Part shown: positions 50,963 through 62,038 of the stretch, one piece after another | How positions within the stretch are numbered: the stretch's first letter is position 1 | Layout: each line of letters begins with the position of its first letter | Assembly: GCF_013214175.1 (NCBI RefSeq) | Contig: NZ_JABSPA010000002.1 | Coordinates: 992,001 to 1,056,000, forward strand | Direction of reading: 5' to 3' | DNA from: Colwellia sp. | GTDB lineage: Bacteria; Pseudomonadota; Gammaproteobacteria; Enterobacterales; Alteromonadaceae | Length of the DNA stretch: 64,000 nt | Position numbers and translations under genes: made by a program | Notes under the pieces: generated by a model | What the model was told of the DNA's origin: nothing | Seen by the model: the letters and a program-made list of their open reading frames with translations, nothing else | Databases searched by the model: none

Positions 50963-51595
50963 ATGGATTTATTCTCTGCTTTACTCGACGAGCCGCTAAA
51001 TATCCTACCAAACGATGGCGAGGTTAATTACTACGGCGAAATTATGCCTCTTAGTGACAGTGACTTTTATTTTGAGCGCTTACTTAACACTATTGCTTGG
51101 CGCTGCGATCAAGCATTAGTGTTTGGTAAACTCATCGAGACGAAAAGAAAAGTCGCGTGGTGCGCTGATACCGTTGATGGCAAACCTTTTGCCTACACTT
51201 ATTCAGGCGTTACTAGGCATTCGATACCTTTTACCCAAGAGCTATTAGCTCTGAAGAAACTGGTTGAACAACATAGTAATGAAAGCTATAACTCTTGTTT
51301 ATTAAACCTCTATCACTCAGGTGAAGAGGGCATGGCATGGCACAGTGATGGTGAGCTGGATTTGAAAAAAAATGGCGACATTGCCTCGTTGAGTTTCGGC
51401 GCAGAGCGAAAATTTTCCTTTAAACATAAGCTATCAAAAGAGGTTGTGGCCCTGCAACTTAAACCCGGTAGTTTGTTAGTGATGAAAGGCACAACCCAGC
51501 AACATTGGTTACATCGCTTACCCCCAACTAAGAAAGTATTAGAACCGCGAATAAATCTTACCTTTAGAACCATAGATAAGCCTGAGCTCAAGTAA
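50963..51595 (+). CDS. AlkB-like 2-oxoglutarate/Fe(II) oxygenase
   Basis: A 210-residue cytoplasmic dioxygenase that would remove alkyl groups from DNA or RNA bases by oxidation. The core is YNSCLLNLYHSGEEGMAWHS with the HxD iron ligands in WHSDGE near residue 127, the third histidine in HWLHRLP near 180, and 2-oxoglutarate arginines in RINLTFR. LSFGAERKF is typical of the ALKBH2/AlkB-like group. It has no SOS box or Ada site that I can see. The AAGG of the inverted repeat serves as ribosome site. Confidence 0.88.
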   Translation: MDLFSALLDEPLNILPNDGEVNYYGEIMPLSDSDFYFERLLNTIAWRCDQALVFGKLIETKRKVAWCADTVDGKPFAYTYSGVTRHSIPFTQELLALKKLVEQHSNESYNSCLLNLYHSGEEGMAWHSDGELDLKKNGDIASLSFGAERKFSFKHKLSKEVVALQLKPGSLLVMKGTTQQHWLHRLPPTKKVLEPRINLTFRTIDKPELK

Positions 51596-51842
51596 AGTAG
51601 CTGTATTTCGGTTTACTTTTAGCGTAAATTTTGACGTGATCTTTGGCTTAATAAATGCAGCGCTTATATCAAGAGTTATCGACAGCTATCGAAAGCAGTA
51701 AAGATCAGCAGATAGCAATAAGCGTAATTTAACTTAGTTTAACCTCAATATTTATATGTTTTAGCCGATAAAAAGGGTAGAGCAACTGTTTTATAACCCG
51801 CTTATTAACTAAGTTTGCGCACCGTTAGAAATGGTGGACATT

Positions 51843-52025
51843 ATGACAATTGAAAAGCAGAGGCATTACTTGTTATACGGTAATCGCGCAGTAATCTATG
51901 TGGCAAGTCTGGTTGGACTATTTTTAGATGTGAATCTGGCTTACGTGGTAGCGCTAACGCTTTGGCTGTGGCTACCACAATGTTTGTTACTGGAATTAAG
52001 TTTAATTAGAGCGATCAAACATTAA
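51843..52025 (+). CDS. Small two-helix membrane protein, unknown
   Basis: A 60-residue protein with two hydrophobic stretches (AVIYVASLVGLFLDVNLAYV and ALTLWLWLPQCLLLELSL) and a short basic end. GGTGGA lies about 5 bases before ATG 51843. I do not recognise it; a chance frame is possible. Confidence 0.4.
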   Translation: MTIEKQRHYLLYGNRAVIYVASLVGLFLDVNLAYVVALTLWLWLPQCLLLELSLIRAIKH

Positions 52026-52072
52026 CAGCTATAAGCTATCTGTTAAATGCATTATCTTTTTAGTTAAAATAA

Positions 52073-52621
52073 CTATGCACTTAAATGCACGTAAGAAGCA
52101 GTACTAGGCATCATCAAGCTATTATAAGCATCCATTTGCTTATTAGCTAAGCTCTGATTAAAGGCGTTGTTTGAAACTTCAGCAACCTTGCTAGCTGACT
52201 CCATTGGCAAAATGCTCGGCAGTTCATGGTCTGGGATTTGGCCAATACCTTCTTTTACTTCTTGATGTAATTCATATAGTGCAGCATAAGTATCCGTTAA
52301 GGTAGACACTGCATTTATGTTGGTTGAATTGTTACTTTGAACGTCACTATTGGTACTTTCTTGCAAATAGATATCAAAGAGTTTTTGCTGTTGCTGGTAA
52401 TATGACTGCATTAAATCAACATCTTTAGCGGTTTGATAGTTTGATTTAACGTTTTCTACTTGCTCAGCTATTTTGTCATCAGCACCTTGTTGTAAGGTGT
52501 TCTTTTGCTCAGGCGTTAATATGTCGCTTAAGTCAGAATGAGACTCACCATGTGGTCTAGCAGATGATACTGGCTGAATTTGTTTGAAGCTAGCTGTAGA
52601 AGAAGTTATTTGCATTGTCAT
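52073..52621 (-). CDS. Hypothetical polar protein
   Basis: A 182-residue hydrophilic protein without signal peptide or membrane segment. It is rich in Ser, Gln and Asn, with a long probably helical middle (KIAEQVENVKSNYQTAKDVD, LMQSYYQQQQKLFDIYL). I do not recognise it. AGGTGG sits 5 bases before ATG 52621. A GTG at 52630 is a possible earlier start. Such proteins are often cytoplasmic with an unknown partner; neighbours give no hint. Confidence 0.6.
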   Translation of the reverse strand: MTMQITSSTASFKQIQPVSSARPHGESHSDLSDILTPEQKNTLQQGADDKIAEQVENVKSNYQTAKDVDLMQSYYQQQQKLFDIYLQESTNSDVQSNNSTNINAVSTLTDTYAALYELHQEVKEGIGQIPDHELPSILPMESASKVAEVSNNAFNQSLANKQMDAYNSLMMPSTASYVHLSA

Positions 52622-52868
52622 GTTAACCACCTTTCTTAATGTAATAAGAAGTTACACAAACCAAGTACTGACTTGATGTAAATATGATAGTTAAAAGTGC
52701 TTGGACAAATTGTAGTCGTTTGTAAATGTCTTGCAATAAATTGTTGTTTGATTTTTGTACTGAGGGTGTAGTAAAGCTTGACCTTAAATAAGTTGATCAG
52801 TTCATTTATTCAAGCAAGGACAAGTAAAAACAGTGCTTTGATTGTCCTTGTTCATTTAACAATACATC

Positions 52869-54206
52869 TTAGTGCGGGGCGGGGTTTAAATGTGCATAAT
52901 CGGCTTTAACTGACACAATAGCGTTTAACCTTGCTTTCGCCATAGCTTCTTTTATCGCTAGGCCTTGCAAACCTTGCTCAACAAAAGCTTTTGCGGTTAC
53001 TGCTCTTGCTGCTTTTACCGCCGCTTGTAAGTACTCTTCTTGTGGATATGGACGCTGTTCAAAACCTAAACGGCCAAGAAAGTCAGCCTTACAAGCCATT
53101 AAAAATAAATCAAACTCTTCTGGTTTACGCCAAATATCTAAGTGATTGAACATTTTTAACAGTGTGCTAGCTTTGAGCTCAAAGGCTTTATGACAATGTA
53201 AGTGATATTCACATACTTTTAGCGCCAGTTGTTTGTAGTGTGTCGGTACTTTCAGTTGCTTAGATATTTTCTCAACGAGTGGTAAGCCTGCTTTTTCATG
53301 ACCTTTATGGCTAGGTAATAAATGAGTCTCGGTAATACCTTTACCTAAATCGTGACATAGTGCGGCAAAGCGAATAGCGGTTTTATTATCATCTTGCACG
53401 TTGGGGGCTAATTGCGTTAACAAAACGGCTTGCTGCAATACCATCATAGTATGCAGACCACTACAGATTTCAGGATGCCAAAGGGCGGGATTCGGAATAC
53501 CCCATAAAACGGCAAGCTCAGGCCATAATTCCTCTAAGGCATTACATTGCTTAAGTACTTGAAAAAACACTTCGGGATTACCTGAATTAATGTCAGCTTC
53601 ATCACCACCATCAGCCAAACTTAATTGCATTTCTTGCCAAACACGTTCAGGGGTTAAGGTCTTTAACTCGCCACTAGCACTGATTTCCTGCATTAGGGCA
53701 AGTGTTTCATCGGCTATGGTAAAACCGTATTTATGATAGCGGGCGGCAAAACGTGCTACCCGTAACACCCGTAAAGGATCTTCAACAAAAGCGTCACTGA
53801 CATGACGTAAAATACGATCGTTAAGATCTTTTTGACCATTGTAGGGATCGATAATGTCGCCGTTATCAGCCATGGCCATGGCATTAACTGTTAGGTCGCG
53901 TCTTAATAAATCTTGTTCAATGGTGACATCTGGGGCGAAATAACAGCTAAAACCAGTATAACCTTGGCCTTGCTTTCGCTCTGTACGGGCGAGGGCATAC
54001 TCTGCTTTCGTTTGCGGATGTAAAAAAACCGGGAAGTCTTTACCTACTTGTTGGTAACCTAGCTTTAGCATTTCTTCAACACTGCTACCAACCACTAAAT
54101 AATCTTTGTCTTTAATCGGGCGATTAAGTAGCTTATCGCGCACAGCACCACCGACTAAATAAGTGTTAAGTTGGCTATGTTTACTTTCAGAGTTGTTGCT
54201 TGACAA
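52869..54206 (-). CDS. cca: Multifunctional CCA tRNA nucleotidyltransferase with HD domain
   Basis: A 445-residue enzyme that adds or repairs the CCA end of tRNAs. The nucleotidyltransferase core is YLVGGAVRDKLLNRPIKDKD, with the catalytic D-x-D in KDKDYLVVG, followed by QDLLRRDLTVNAMAM and EDPLRVLRVARFAARY. The HD domain (ALCHDLGKG, near residue 270) gives phosphatase or cAMP phosphodiesterase activity, as in E. coli. No ATG opens the frame near the conserved start, so TTG 54206 is likely; its ribosome site is weak. The protein is slightly longer than E. coli Cca. Confidence 0.93.
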   Translation of the reverse strand: MSSNNSESKHSQLNTYLVGGAVRDKLLNRPIKDKDYLVVGSSVEEMLKLGYQQVGKDFPVFLHPQTKAEYALARTERKQGQGYTGFSCYFAPDVTIEQDLLRRDLTVNAMAMADNGDIIDPYNGQKDLNDRILRHVSDAFVEDPLRVLRVARFAARYHKYGFTIADETLALMQEISASGELKTLTPERVWQEMQLSLADGGDEADINSGNPEVFFQVLKQCNALEELWPELAVLWGIPNPALWHPEICSGLHTMMVLQQAVLLTQLAPNVQDDNKTAIRFAALCHDLGKGITETHLLPSHKGHEKAGLPLVEKISKQLKVPTHYKQLALKVCEYHLHCHKAFELKASTLLKMFNHLDIWRKPEEFDLFLMACKADFLGRLGFEQRPYPQEEYLQAAVKAARAVTAKAFVEQGLQGLAIKEAMAKARLNAIVSVKADYAHLNPAPH

Positions 54207-54280
54207 GGTACGACCAAAATGAAGAGGAGATTAGCTAAAGTGTATCATAAGGCCGTACAAAATTCAGGGAGGGGCAGTTA

Positions 54281-54311
54281 GGATAAAGCAACATTGAATG
54301 TTGCTTTATCC
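54281..54311. terminator. Long hairpin between TonB receptor and cca genes
   Basis: GGATAAAGCAACATT and AATGTTGCTTTATCC are perfect inverted 15-base arms with a single G between, so the loop must open a few pairs. It follows the receptor stop on the minus strand. No T run follows, so it may be an RNA-stability hairpin more than a terminator. Confidence 0.5.
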
Positions 54312-54346
54312 ATATAGTGCTATTTAGCTATTACTAGAATTGCTCA

Positions 54347-56521
54347 TTAAAATTGGTAGTTAAGACCGATATTAACCGTGGTTCCTAAACCTTTAATATT
54401 GTAACCACCGTAAGTGTAGCCTTGTGATTTTGTTGGGTAGTAATCTTGGTTAAATAAGTTTTCTACGCCGATAAAAGCTGACAAATCGTTAGCAAAATCA
54501 TAGTTACCGCTTAGGTTCACTATTTGATAACTATCAATGGGGCCTTGATCGCCAACATACTCACCATCAACTGGTTCAAAGCGCTTACGATCGCCAACAT
54601 ATAAATAATTTAGCGCTAGGCTGATATCATTATTAGGGTTCCAGTTGATATTGACTGTCGCCTTAGGCGGACTAATTTGCTTAGCACCTAAATAAACATC
54701 AGCTTCAGTATTCTTACCTTCAACCCAGCTATAAGTAACATTTACCGCCCAAGCGTCGTTGATATCATAATTGATTAGTGCTTCATAACCGTAGATTTCT
54801 TGTGGTGCTCGCACTGGCATATAAACACCCGTTGCTACATCAAACTTATTGGTAGTGCCTAACTCAGAAGTACTGAAATAGGTAGCAAACTCAAAATGCA
54901 CTTGTTCGAAGTCTGAACTAAAACCGAGTTCATAATTATCGATAATAGAAGCCTCAGTACGAATAAGTGAAATATCGGTAACTGTTGCTGTACGTAACAA
55001 ACGGCCAGTATCAGAAATATCTGCGCCTTGTGAGTAGCTGATAAACGGGCTAAACAGTGCTAGGGCATTATATTTTACACCAATGTTATAAGTGGTCGCT
55101 TTATAATTTAAAGTATCACCAGTGACATTAACGGGCACAGAGCATTGGTCAATTTTTTTACATAACTTCAAGGTACTGTAATCATTAACGGTTAAATCAA
55201 TATCTTCTTGTCTGACACCTAATTTAATAACAAGGTCATCATTATAAATTAGCTTGGTTTGTAAAAATCCGGCGAGACTTTCCATATCCATTTCAGGCAC
55301 CCAAACTCGGCCATCTACCATGGGTTGAGAAGTGACATCATTGAGGGCATCGATACCGTAAATGAAAGTCGCCTCAAGTGAGTCGCCATTATCAAAGCTG
55401 AAATCAACCAGGGTATTAAAGGTTACTCTTAGGCCCTTTTTCTCTGAGTTTATTAACGATTGACCGCCAGCATAGCCCTCATCAGGGTTAGCCAATGTTG
55501 GTGAATAAAAGAAGATATTCTCAACTTCTTGGCGGTAAAGGTCGACCATCAATCCTGTTTGTGCAAAGACTTCATCATCGACATATTTAAGCATCATATT
55601 ATGGTTGGTCGGACCTTGAGGCTCACCGAGTACCGATTTACCAGCAGGTACTGGGATCGCTTGGGTTTTTTCACCTATATTTCTGTCGCCTATTTGATCT
55701 ATTAGATCAACGTCTTGCTTTGATTGAAAATAGTTATAAGTAAACTGTAACGATTTTTCCTGGTCAAAGTGATAACCAAGCTTGGCAAAGTAATCTTGCA
55801 TTACTGCATCAGAAAGACCGTATTTTAATCCTAAAACATCGCCATCAGCATCGCGCTGTAAGCCATTTTTTTCGTAACTGGCATTAAATACATAATTGAA
55901 ATTATTTACTTCACCATTAATGCCACCTTCATAACGCTGGCCTACTGAATCTTCAATCTCTATCGCACTAAAGCGACTTGAAATACTGGCATGGCCGCTG
56001 AGCGCTTTATCACTATTGGCTTTTTTAGTGATGTAATTAATAATGCCGCCGGCAGCGCCGTTACCATAAATAGAGGTAGCGCCTTTAATCACTTCAATGC
56101 GCTCTATAACACTGGCATCGAGTGTTCTTATACCTAATGCGCCATTACGCAGTGGTGTAGATTGTGGCACGCCGTCAATCATTACTAACGGTGCTCGGCC
56201 ACGCAATGTTTGTCCTGAATTACTGGAAGTGCCTGTACTTGGCGCCATCCCCGGTACTAAGTTAGCTAATAAGCTTTGAATTTCAGAAGATACTTTTAGC
56301 TGCTGTGCTATTTGCTTTTGGGTGATTATGGTTATTGAGGCAGGCACTTCATCTATGCTTTCGGCAATACGACTACCGGTAACAATAATTCGTTCAATAT
56401 CTTGTTGGTTAGCTTTTTTATGAACTTGTTTCGTTTGAGTAACTTGATTTTCTGGATTCGTTTGGCTGTGTGCTTGGCTGGCGATAACTAGTGCCAATAG
56501 TGTAAGGGATGTTTTTAACAC
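54347..56521 (-). CDS. TonB-dependent outer-membrane receptor (siderophore-type)
   Basis: A 724-residue receptor, paralogue of the one at 18907-21060. Signal peptide about 1-19, TonB-box-like region IERIIVTGSRIAE near 43-55, plug domain about 55-170 (MIDGVPQSTPLR, IEVIKGATSIYGNGAAGGII), barrel ending in NIGLNYQF. It probably imports an iron chelate: a good Fur-like box lies at 56568-56588 just before it. ATG 56521 is preceded by AAGGAAGAT about 6-8 bases away. Ligand unknown. Confidence 0.9.
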   Translation of the reverse strand: MLKTSLTLLALVIASQAHSQTNPENQVTQTKQVHKKANQQDIERIIVTGSRIAESIDEVPASITIITQKQIAQQLKVSSEIQSLLANLVPGMAPSTGTSSNSGQTLRGRAPLVMIDGVPQSTPLRNGALGIRTLDASVIERIEVIKGATSIYGNGAAGGIINYITKKANSDKALSGHASISSRFSAIEIEDSVGQRYEGGINGEVNNFNYVFNASYEKNGLQRDADGDVLGLKYGLSDAVMQDYFAKLGYHFDQEKSLQFTYNYFQSKQDVDLIDQIGDRNIGEKTQAIPVPAGKSVLGEPQGPTNHNMMLKYVDDEVFAQTGLMVDLYRQEVENIFFYSPTLANPDEGYAGGQSLINSEKKGLRVTFNTLVDFSFDNGDSLEATFIYGIDALNDVTSQPMVDGRVWVPEMDMESLAGFLQTKLIYNDDLVIKLGVRQEDIDLTVNDYSTLKLCKKIDQCSVPVNVTGDTLNYKATTYNIGVKYNALALFSPFISYSQGADISDTGRLLRTATVTDISLIRTEASIIDNYELGFSSDFEQVHFEFATYFSTSELGTTNKFDVATGVYMPVRAPQEIYGYEALINYDINDAWAVNVTYSWVEGKNTEADVYLGAKQISPPKATVNINWNPNNDISLALNYLYVGDRKRFEPVDGEYVGDQGPIDSYQIVNLSGNYDFANDLSAFIGVENLFNQDYYPTKSQGYTYGGYNIKGLGTTVNIGLNYQF

Positions 56522-56567
56522 CTTATCTTCCTTTTAAGTATTATGAATTAGTAATTAGCGACACACA

Positions 56568-56588
56568 TGGTAATGATAATGGTTTTTA
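56568..56588. promoter_or_regulatory. Fur-like box between the TonB receptor and gspAB genes
   Basis: TGGTAATGATAATGGTTTTTA matches the 21-base Fur consensus (TGATAATGATAATCATTATCA) at 16 positions. It lies 47 bases before the receptor start, as expected for an iron-repressed promoter. Confidence 0.7.
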
Positions 56589-56692
56589 TTTGCAATTAAA
56601 TGTTACGCATTTGCTCTAAATTTGTTAACTCTTTGACATCCATCAAACAAGCGGTTAATTTTGTACCTTACTTTCCCTGCTCAGCACACGCC

Positions 56693-58471
56693 ATGTATCG
56701 CAATTTTTTCTCATTAAGTGAATTACCTTTCTCTATTTCCCCTGATCCTAAATACTTATTTATGAGTGATAGGCACAGGGAAGCGTTGGCACACTTAACT
56801 TATGGCTTAGGAGAAGTCGGTGGTTTTGCTTTACTGACGGGGGAAGTGGGTACGGGGAAAACCACTATTAGTCGCTGTTTAATGGAGCAACTGCCTGACA
56901 ACACTCATGCCGCTTTTATTCTTAATCCAACCTTATCCTGTCAAGAATTACTGGCGACCATATGTGATGAATTAAAAATTCGTTATCGAAAAACCGACGC
57001 CAGCTTAAAAAACTTAACCGATAAAATTGCCGAAAAGCTGCTGAAAAATCATCAAAATGATATCAATACGGTATTGATCATTGATGAAGCCCAACATTTA
57101 CAACCGGAAGTCTTGGAGCAGCTGCGCTTGCTAACCAATTTAGAAACCAATACTAAAAAGTTATTGCAGGTGATTTTAATTGGTCAGCCGGAATTACAGC
57201 AACTATTACAACGTCGAGATTTACGCCAATTAGCCCAGAGAATTACCGCAAGATATCATTTAATGCCACTAACAAAGCAGGAGTTGAAGCAATATATTCA
57301 ACACAGGTTAATGGTTGCTGATTGCGCTAGAGCGCTCTTTGATAAGGCAGCGTTGAATAAAATTCATCAACTGTCGCAAGGTGTGCCCAGGTTAACTAAT
57401 TTATTGTGCCATAGCGCCTTAATGTTGGCTTATAACCAAAATGATAGTGTGGTTAATAAGAAGACTGTTATTGCTGCAGCACAGCGGGCGCTGGGTGACG
57501 ACCTAACTAGTAAGCCCGCACTAAATCATTATAACGGTGCCCTAATATTTTCCACGGCATTAAGTGTTGCGGCTTTCTTTGCTTTATCTGGCTTTTGGTG
57601 GGGACAAACAAAGGCGCCTTTAAATGGACTTGTGGTAAGTACCGCTCAGGCTGAAGTAAAGACCGTTGAGCTAGTAAAGCCTGCTGTAGATGAACCTAGC
57701 AAAGCGCAAGTTGTAATGATTAGCAGCGCACAAGCAGAGCACAATTCAGCAGAGCGTGCTTTGGCAGACCATACTTCAGTAGATAATAGTTATTCTAGCC
57801 CAAAAGCCTCAGCAACTCATTCTGACCTCATACCGGCGAAGAAAGCTAACAATGCTGCCATTGAAGATAAAGTGGAGCCAGTGCCCTCTGTTGCTAAGAG
57901 CACTAGCCAAGGGAACACTGACAAGACAATTATTGTCAGTGCAGAAAAGAAAAGCTTAGCCAATAATAATTATGAAGATTATCAAGTAAAGAAAGTTGCA
58001 GGTGTATCTAATGATTTATTAGCACGATTTCAGGCGGCACTTGATGAAACTAATGATGAAAGCAAGGCTGACAACTTAGCTGAAAAAATAGCTAGCAGTC
58101 AGTCATCTAATTCTCAGTCTGTTAACTCTCATTCAGTTAGTTATCAACCAATAAGCTTCCCATCAGTAAATGACAGTTCATTAATCAAGGGTAATATTTT
58201 TGACTCACTTTATAACAGTGATAACTCAATGGCAGCCATTAGGCCGCTGGCACAAATGCCACAACAAATCCAAAATTCCATACCGAGTTTAGATTTTGAA
58301 CAACATATATATGCTTCTGATGGCCAAGGTTGGGTAAAAGTGAATGGTCGAGATCGTTATGAGGGCGACTATATTGGTGATAATTTAGTGGTTGAAAAAA
58401 TATTACCGCAAAAGGTCATTCTATCTTTTCAAGGCGAAACTTTTAGTTTACCGGCTTTAACCAATTGGTAG
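56693..58471 (+). CDS. GspA-GspB fusion, type II secretion assembly factor
   Basis: A 592-residue inner-membrane protein. Residues about 1-265 are an ExeA/GspA-type AAA ATPase: YRNFFSLSELPFSISPDPKY, Walker A LLTGEVGTGKTTIS, Walker B VLIIDEAQHL, and NLETNTKKLLQVILIGQPEL. One membrane helix (about 281-301) follows, then a long low-complexity region rich in Ser, Ala and Asn, and at about 530-592 a GspB/PulB-like domain (DGQGWVKVNGRDRYEGDYIG). GspAB helps the secretin GspD cross peptidoglycan. The secretion of the M9 and M43 proteases would use such a system. ATG 56693 opens the conserved MYRNFF; the ribosome site is unclear. Confidence 0.82.
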   Translation: MYRNFFSLSELPFSISPDPKYLFMSDRHREALAHLTYGLGEVGGFALLTGEVGTGKTTISRCLMEQLPDNTHAAFILNPTLSCQELLATICDELKIRYRKTDASLKNLTDKIAEKLLKNHQNDINTVLIIDEAQHLQPEVLEQLRLLTNLETNTKKLLQVILIGQPELQQLLQRRDLRQLAQRITARYHLMPLTKQELKQYIQHRLMVADCARALFDKAALNKIHQLSQGVPRLTNLLCHSALMLAYNQNDSVVNKKTVIAAAQRALGDDLTSKPALNHYNGALIFSTALSVAAFFALSGFWWGQTKAPLNGLVVSTAQAEVKTVELVKPAVDEPSKAQVVMISSAQAEHNSAERALADHTSVDNSYSSPKASATHSDLIPAKKANNAAIEDKVEPVPSVAKSTSQGNTDKTIIVSAEKKSLANNNYEDYQVKKVAGVSNDLLARFQAALDETNDESKADNLAEKIASSQSSNSQSVNSHSVSYQPISFPSVNDSSLIKGNIFDSLYNSDNSMAAIRPLAQMPQQIQNSIPSLDFEQHIYASDGQGWVKVNGRDRYEGDYIGDNLVVEKILPQKVILSFQGETFSLPALTNW

Positions 58472-58528
58472 ACCTTTACGCTTTTTAGCTAGCGGGTAAC
58501 TTAGCTTTAGGGAATAAATAGACAAAAC

Positions 58529-58566
58529 AAAAAGCCCCGTAAGTCGTAACTTACCGGGGCTTTTTT
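58529..58566. terminator. Bidirectional terminator between gspAB and leuD
   Basis: AAAAAGCCCCG-TAAGT and ACTTA-CCGGGGCTTTTTT form a long stem with one bulge and A and T runs on both sides, serving both convergent genes. Confidence 0.9.
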
Positions 58567-58613
58567 AATTATGGTGTTAACTAATAGTTGATAACTAATT
58601 ATACCCGTAGAGT

Positions 58614-59210
58614 TTATTGCCAAGCGGGCATTTTAGCTTCAAAGGCTTTAATGGTATCAAGCTTATCTAAAGTCCAACCGACACTGTCGACACCATTTTC
58701 TAAGCTGTATTGTTGAAATTCATTTAAGCTGAAATTAAACGAAAGTTCGCCGCATGTAATCAGGTTATTTGGTAAATCTACTTTCAAGGTTAACTGAGTA
58801 TCAGCAGAGATTTTGAATAACTGTTCTATTTCAGCTTCGCTTAATTTAATAGGTAAAAGCCCAACGTTGATACAGTTACCGTAAAATATATCAGCGAAAC
58901 TAGACGCTATAATGACTTTGAAGCCATATTCTAGCAGTGCCCAAGGTGCATGTTCACGGCTTGATCCACAACCAAAATTTTCACCGGCTAATAAAATACT
59001 GGCGCCTTTATATTCGGGCTTGTTGATGACAAAATCAGGATTTACCTGGGTGCCAGCATGATCAAGATAGCGACTATCGTGAAATAAGTGCACGCCAAAG
59101 CCTACACGTTCAGTTTTTTGTAAAAATTGCTTAGGGATGATTTGATCGGTATCGACGTTAGCGATATCTAAAGGCACAACCAAACCAGTATGTGTGTTAA
59201 ATTTTTCCAT
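58614..59210 (-). CDS. leuD: 3-isopropylmalate dehydratase small subunit
   Basis: A 198-residue cytoplasmic subunit of isopropylmalate isomerase, which with LeuC converts 2- to 3-isopropylmalate in leucine synthesis. Strong markers: [20 protein letters not shown] at the start, [20 protein letters not shown], and [20 protein letters not shown]. Length agrees with E. coli LeuD (201). AGAGGAAC precedes ATG 59210. It is last in leuABCD; the spacer to leuC holds a REP-like element. Confidence 0.97.
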   Translation of the reverse strand: MEKFNTHTGLVVPLDIANVDTDQIIPKQFLQKTERVGFGVHLFHDSRYLDHAGTQVNPDFVINKPEYKGASILLAGENFGCGSSREHAPWALLEYGFKVIIASSFADIFYGNCINVGLLPIKLSEAEIEQLFKISADTQLTLKVDLPNNLITCGELSFNFSLNEFQQYSLENGVDSVGWTLDKLDTIKAFEAKMPAWQ

Positions 59211-59267
59211 TTTCTGTTCCTCTTTGAGGCAGGCTTATTATCGTAAGCAAGCTGCCAAATATTGAGT

Positions 59268-59339
59268 GTCATTCCCGTGATATTTTAATCGGGAATCCAT
59301 AGTTTTTTATCGTAAAACTACTGGATCTTCGAAGATGAC
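59268..59339. repeat. REP-like element between leuC and leuD
   Basis: Half-unit GTCATTCCCGTGATATTTTA ... TCGGGAATCCAT followed by CTGGATCTTCGAAGATGAC, both self-complementary. It fills most of the leuC-leuD spacer. Confidence 0.75.
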
Positions 59340-59358
59340 TATTAACTCTTGCTCAAAA

Positions 59359-60777
59359 CTACTGGCTGTTTAAATCAACAAAGTGACCAGTAATTGCAGC
59401 AGCTGCGGCCATTTCCGGACTAACTAAGTGAGTACGGCTACCACGGCCTTGACGACCTTCAAAATTACGGTTACTGGTTGACGCACAACGATCGCCTTCT
59501 TCTAAAACGTCATCATTCATGCCCAAACACATAGAGCAACCGGGTAAGCGCCATTCAAAACCAGCATCAGTGAATATTTTGTCTAAACCTTCACTTTCAG
59601 CTTGCTCTTTCACGCGGTAAGAACCAGGAACTATAATGGCATCTACGCCCTTTACTACTTGCTGACCTTGATATTGCTGAACAACACCTGCAGCAGCGCG
59701 TAAATCTTCAATACGTGAGTTAGTACAAGAGCCAATAAATACCTTGTTTACTTGAATATCAGTCATCTTAGTGCCGGCGGTTAGGTCCATATACTTAAGT
59801 GCATTTATACAAGACTCCTTTTCCACCGGATCACTGAAATCTTCAGGTGAAGGCACAATACCGTCGACACTAATAACTTGCCCAGGATTTGTGCCCCAAG
59901 TGACTTGGGCTTTAATATCTTTTGCTATAAGGGTTATTACCGCATCGAATGTTGCATCAGCATCTGATTTTAAGTTTTTCCAATCAACAACCGCTTGGGT
60001 AAATACGTCACTTTTTGGCGCGTATTCTTTGCCTTCTACATAATCAAAAGTAGTTTGATCAGGAGCAATTAAACCGGCTTTAGCGCCAAATTCTATACTC
60101 ATGTTACAAACGGTCATGCGCTCTTCCATACTTAGCGCTTCGATAGCTTCACCACAATATTCAACTACATAACCTGTTGCGCCAGCGCTACCGGTTTTTC
60201 CTATAATGGCTAAGATAATATCTTTGGCACTAATACCTGCGCCGACATGACCTTTAACTTCTATTTTCATGGTTTTTGCTTTGTTTTGACGTAAAGTCTG
60301 GGTAGCAAAAACATGTTCTACTTCTGAGGTACCAATACCAAAAGCAAGAGCACCAAAAGCTCCATGGGTAGCGGTATGTGAATCACCACAAACAATAATA
60401 GTACCAGGTAAGGTCAAACCTAACTCAGGCCCAATAACATGAGCTATACCTTGGTTTTTGTGGCCCATATCAAAAAGCTCGATACCAAAGTCTTTACAGT
60501 TTATTGCTAACGCGCGTAATTGGTTAGCAGCACCTTCACCAGCAGCATCAATTTTAATTGAGCGAGTTGAAATATTATGATCCATAGTGGCAATGGTACG
60601 TTCAGGGTGGCGTACAGGGCGATTATGAAAACGTAAACTGGCAAAAGCTTGTGGTGAGGTCACTTCATGAATCAAATGACGGTCAACATACAATAACGGT
60701 GTTTCCCCTTTAGCATCTTCAACTAAATGGTTTTGCCATAATTTTTCATACATGGTTTGTGGGCTAGTTGTTGTCAT
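59359..60777 (-). CDS. leuC: 3-isopropylmalate dehydratase large subunit
   Basis: A 472-residue cytoplasmic aconitase-type subunit with a 4Fe-4S cluster. Cluster cysteines are in [20 protein letters not shown] and [11 protein letters not shown], and [20 protein letters not shown] is the conserved substrate site. ATG 60777 is chosen: it gives [19 protein letters not shown] and the usual length, and AGGGAA upstream lies inside the end of leuB. A frame up to 60849 would overlap leuB by about 70 bases. leuB and leuC are separated by one base. Confidence 0.97.
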   Translation of the reverse strand: MTTTSPQTMYEKLWQNHLVEDAKGETPLLYVDRHLIHEVTSPQAFASLRFHNRPVRHPERTIATMDHNISTRSIKIDAAGEGAANQLRALAINCKDFGIELFDMGHKNQGIAHVIGPELGLTLPGTIIVCGDSHTATHGAFGALAFGIGTSEVEHVFATQTLRQNKAKTMKIEVKGHVGAGISAKDIILAIIGKTGSAGATGYVVEYCGEAIEALSMEERMTVCNMSIEFGAKAGLIAPDQTTFDYVEGKEYAPKSDVFTQAVVDWKNLKSDADATFDAVITLIAKDIKAQVTWGTNPGQVISVDGIVPSPEDFSDPVEKESCINALKYMDLTAGTKMTDIQVNKVFIGSCTNSRIEDLRAAAGVVQQYQGQQVVKGVDAIIVPGSYRVKEQAESEGLDKIFTDAGFEWRLPGCSMCLGMNDDVLEEGDRCASTSNRNFEGRQGRGSRTHLVSPEMAAAAAITGHFVDLNSQ

Positions 60778-60778
60778 T

Positions 60779-61906
<1,128 letters not shown>

Positions 61907-61931
61907 TTAAATTTTAAAAAATATTTATAAA

Positions 61932-62034
61932 ATGGATCTTCGATTAGATACTTCGAAGATGACGATATGCCGAGCTCTATTACTAGGCATTAATGTTAGG
62001 TTGTCATTCCCTAGGTTTATGATCGGGAATCCAT
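61932..62034. repeat. REP-like element between leuA and leuB
   Basis: The clearest copy: half-unit ATGGATCTTCGATTAGATAC ... TTCGAAGATGAC (61932-61962) and half-unit GTCATTCCCTAGGTTTATGA ... TCGGGAATCCAT (about 62002-62034). It ends 4 bases before the leuA stop codon. Confidence 0.78.
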
Positions 62035-62038
62035 TGGT

